From the NCBI GenBank assembly GCA_905215195.1, contig CAJMPF010000081.1, positions 1 to 7,791 on the forward strand: 7,791 nucleotides of DNA, given 5' to 3'. Source of the DNA: an uncultured bacterium. Lineage in GTDB: Bacteria; Actinomycetota; Coriobacteriia; Coriobacteriales; Coriobacteriaceae. Below the pieces are notes generated by a model. That model had not been told where the DNA came from. It was given only the letters and a program-made list of their open reading frames with translations, and searched no databases. Of this stretch, positions 6,142 through 7,791 are shown piece by piece. Position 1 is the first letter of the stretch; every line of letters begins with the position of its first letter. Both the position numbers and the translations under genes were made by a program.

Positions 6142-6823
6142 CGCGGGCACCTCTTCCGTCAAATACAGCATCGCACGCCAACGCAATGGCAATGCCGGCC
6201 ACGACGCTTGCCGGCACGGCAATATTCGTGAGGCCCAAGAACTTGCATACGGCGACGGACACCGCGCCCGAAACCGCCGCGACAACGTTGCCGCGCGACA
6301 GCCGCTGCGAAAAGAGCAGGCAGATAAAGAGTGAGGTGCAGACAAAGGCTGCAATGGCGGTGGGAACATCGACAACGGCGCCGACGATGGCGCCCGTCGT
6401 ACACGAAACGCCCCATGTTGCGATAAGGATCACGTTGAGCACGAAGGACTCACGCGGGCCCCAATCCTCCCCTTCAACCAACTTGGCAAGCGAGATGCCG
6501 TATGCCTCCTCGGTAAGTGTCGCGGCAACAGCCAGCGTCTGACGCTTCGAGGCACCCCTCAGATGCGGTGCGATCGATGCCGAGTAAAGCGCAAAGCGCG
6601 AGGAGATTGCGGCGACGCTCGCGACGATCGATGCTGCAGGCACACCAGCCAGCCACAGATTGCAGATCATAAACTGCCCGCTGCCCGTCACAAACGTGCT
6701 GCTCAGGGCAAAGACCATCCAGGGCTCCATTCCCGTCTGCCCCATGATCATTCCGCACGGCGCGCCTATTGCAACATAGGTAAGCATCACCGGCCAGACG
6801 GTTCTAACGATTTTGAGCACCAT
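6131..6823 (-). CDS. azlC: AzlC-family branched-chain amino acid exporter, large subunit
   Basis: The large membrane subunit of the AzlCD (YgaZH-like) exporter, 230 residues, the usual size. It shows GSGQFMICNLWLAG (about 47-60) where the family has a Gln-Phe motif, SSRFALYSASIAPHLRG (74-90) where it has the Arg-containing YSA motif, and TLTEEAYGIS (102-111) for the conserved acidic-Ala-Tyr motif. Several hydrophobic helices cover the rest, and the C-terminus ends in a short charged tail. ATG 6823 is chosen: it begins right before the first helix, and AGGATGAGAAG lies upstream. A TTG at 6892 in the same frame would add 23 polar residues and is unlikely. It is first in the azlC-azlD operon and divergent from the HD-domain gene across 126 bases. 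I could not identify a convincing promoter for it in that gap. Confidence 0.93.
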   Translation of the reverse strand: MVLKIVRTVWPVMLTYVAIGAPCGMIMGQTGMEPWMVFALSSTFVTGSGQFMICNLWLAGVPAASIVASVAAISSRFALYSASIAPHLRGASKRQTLAVAATLTEEAYGISLAKLVEGEDWGPRESFVLNVILIATWGVSCTTGAIVGAVVDVPTAIAAFVCTSLFICLLFSQRLSRGNVVAAVSGAVSVAVCKFLGLTNIAVPASVVAGIAIALACDAVFDGRGARDAR

Positions 6824-6882
6824 ACGCTTCTCATCCTGACAAGGTCTCCGAGCCGCATGTAGCGATACGGCAGAATCATCAT

Positions 6883-6909
6883 CCGACAGCAACCGAGTTC
6901 ACCTACAAT
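6883..6909 (+). promoter_or_regulatory. Possible promoter of the HD-domain gene
   Basis: TACAAT at 6904-6909 matches a -10 box at five of six positions. CCGACA at 6883-6888 matches a -35 box at four of six, with a short 15-base spacer. The start of transcription would lie about 34 bases before the ATG at 6950. The -10 is good, but the -35 and spacing are weak, so this is tentative. Confidence 0.35.
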
Positions 6910-6949
6910 TGCCACCGGATCGAAAGACACAACTTTTTAGGAAGTCATT

Positions 6950-7762
6950 ATGACAGCTATCGATCGAGACCGGGCGCGCGCGGCCTTCAAAAGCTACACC
7001 GATGCCTACGACGCCACCAACCCACGCATCGCGCTCAAAATCGAGCATACGTACCACGTGGCCGAGGCATGCGATGCCGTAGCGCGCGAGCAGGGCTGGT
7101 CGTCAGAAGATATTGACCTGGCATGGCTTTGCGGCCTGCTACACGATATGGGCCGCTTTGAGCAGCTGCGACGCTGGGACACCTTTAAGGACGCCGAGAG
7201 CATGAGCCATGCGGCGCTGGGCATCGAGGTCCTCTTTGGCGAGAATCCCGCCGATGCACCCGCCACGACAGACATCCGTGACTTTATCGAAACCGGTGCG
7301 CATGACGAGCTCATCCGAGCGAGCATCGCCTATCACAGCGACTTTCGCCTGCCGGCACAACTCGACGAGCGTACACGGTGCTTCTGCGATATCGTGCGCG
7401 ATGGTGACAAGATCGACATTATGCGCACCATCGCCGACAGCACCGTCGACACCATCCTCAAAGTGGATGAGGACGCGTTTCTAGCAAGTCGCTTTTCGGT
7501 ACCGACGCTTGCCGCCTTTGACGAGCATCGGTGCGTCGCGCGCGACGAGCGCAACGAGCCGGCGGACTACCTGGCGGGGCTCATCTGCTTTATGTTTGAG
7601 CTCGTCTATCCAGCAAGCCGCGCGCTGGCGCGCGAACAGGGCGATATCTACCGCCTGCTCGACGCACCCTTTGGCATTACGCGCCCCTTTACCAATCCCA
7701 CCACGCAAGCGACCTGGGAGTGCCTAAAGGACGAGATGCGCGCCTGGCTGGCGCGCGCCTAG
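6950..7762 (+). CDS. HD-domain phosphohydrolase, substrate unknown
   Basis: A soluble protein of 270 residues with an N-terminal HD metal-dependent phosphohydrolase domain and no signal peptide or membrane segment. The metal-ligand pattern is intact: His in IEHTYHVAEA (33 or 36), the signature LLHDMGRFEQ (His65-Asp66), His87 in MSHAALGIE, His129 in IAYHS, and the distal Asp in RDGDKIDIM (151 or 153). This H...HD...H...H...D set suggests a two-metal site. There is no GYP motif, so it is not an HD-GYP c-di-GMP phosphodiesterase, and the region after residue 160 matches no domain I recognise. Family members cleave phosphate from nucleotides or related compounds; which one is unknown here. ATG 6950 has AGGAAG at 6939-6944, five bases upstream. 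It is divergent from azlC and overlaps a convergent gene by 4 bases at its stop. Confidence 0.88.
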   Translation: MTAIDRDRARAAFKSYTDAYDATNPRIALKIEHTYHVAEACDAVAREQGWSSEDIDLAWLCGLLHDMGRFEQLRRWDTFKDAESMSHAALGIEVLFGENPADAPATTDIRDFIETGAHDELIRASIAYHSDFRLPAQLDERTRCFCDIVRDGDKIDIMRTIADSTVDTILKVDEDAFLASRFSVPTLAAFDEHRCVARDERNEPADYLAGLICFMFELVYPASRALAREQGDIYRLLDAPFGITRPFTNPTTQATWECLKDEMRAWLARA

Positions 7763-7791
7763 CGCTCAAGCTGGCCCAGCAGCTCCTCGAC
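7759..7791 (-). CDS. C-terminal end of a minus-strand gene (partial, unidentified)
   Basis: Read from the right edge on the minus strand, the frame gives VEELLGQLER and then TAG at 7761-7759. The codons (GAG, CTG, CTG, GGC, CAG, GAG, CGC) fit the usage of the genes in this window, and the peptide looks like an amphipathic helix end. If real, its stop overlaps the HD gene stop by 4 bases (7759-7762), tail to tail. Ten residues are too few to name a product, and chance cannot be excluded. Confidence 0.45.
   Translation of the reverse strand, partial: VEELLGQLER

Noticed and set aside
6824..6949. A promoter for azlC on the minus strand
   Set aside because: TTGCTG and TATCGC can be found in this gap, but the spacing (about 19) and the -10 match are too poor to call.
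3314..7762. A joint c-di-GMP system of the cyclase and the HD protein
   Set aside because: The HD protein lacks the GYP motif of c-di-GMP phosphodiesterases, the genes are 2.5 kb apart on opposite strands, and unrelated transport genes lie between them.
1..7791. CRISPR array, tRNA, rRNA, insertion sequence or prophage
   Set aside because: Looking through both strands I saw no spaced repeats, no conserved tRNA or rRNA segments, no transposase, integrase or phage proteins, and no long terminal inverted repeats.

Overview
The window is ordinary chromosomal DNA of high G+C content (one 60-base sample in purL, 1561-1620, is 41/60 G+C) with tightly packed, mostly metabolic and transport genes. The protein types (single-chain FGAM synthase with its glutaminase domain fused at the C-terminus, KdgT-family permease, AzlC/AzlD pair, multi-span GGDEF protein) and the strong C/G-ending codon bias suggest a gut Coriobacteriia such as Collinsella. 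That assignment is an inference from general resemblance, not from a marker gene.

Layout from left to right. (1) The 3' part of purL (+, bases 2-2179; the start lies outside the window) ends in a strong intrinsic terminator. (2) A DMT/EamA transporter (+, 2279-3214) starts only 25 bases after that terminator, so its message must either read through the hairpin or begin upstream of it. (3) A convergent, less G+C-rich gene for a membrane diguanylate cyclase (-, 3314-4456) has a canonical GGDEF active site but no RxxD inhibitory site. (4) A 2-keto-3-deoxygluconate permease (kdgT, -, 4646-5668) is separated from the cyclase gene by a stack of hairpins. (5) azlD and azlC (-, 5818-6141 and 6131-6823) overlap by 11 bases and encode the two subunits of a branched-chain amino acid exporter. 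(6) A divergent HD-domain phosphohydrolase of unknown substrate (+, 6950-7762) follows. (7) The last bases read as the C-terminus of a further minus-strand gene that overlaps the HD gene tail to tail by 4 bases.

Only azlC-azlD is a clear operon. The other genes look like neighbours without a shared pathway: purine synthesis, an unassigned exporter, c-di-GMP signalling, sugar-acid uptake, amino acid export and a nucleotide- or phosphate-type hydrolase. No tRNA, rRNA, CRISPR array, insertion sequence, phage or toxin/defence gene was seen, and no new multi-gene system is evident. The points most worth a second look are the leader of the DMT gene, the cyclase that lacks the feedback site, and the hairpin-rich gap between kdgT and the cyclase.
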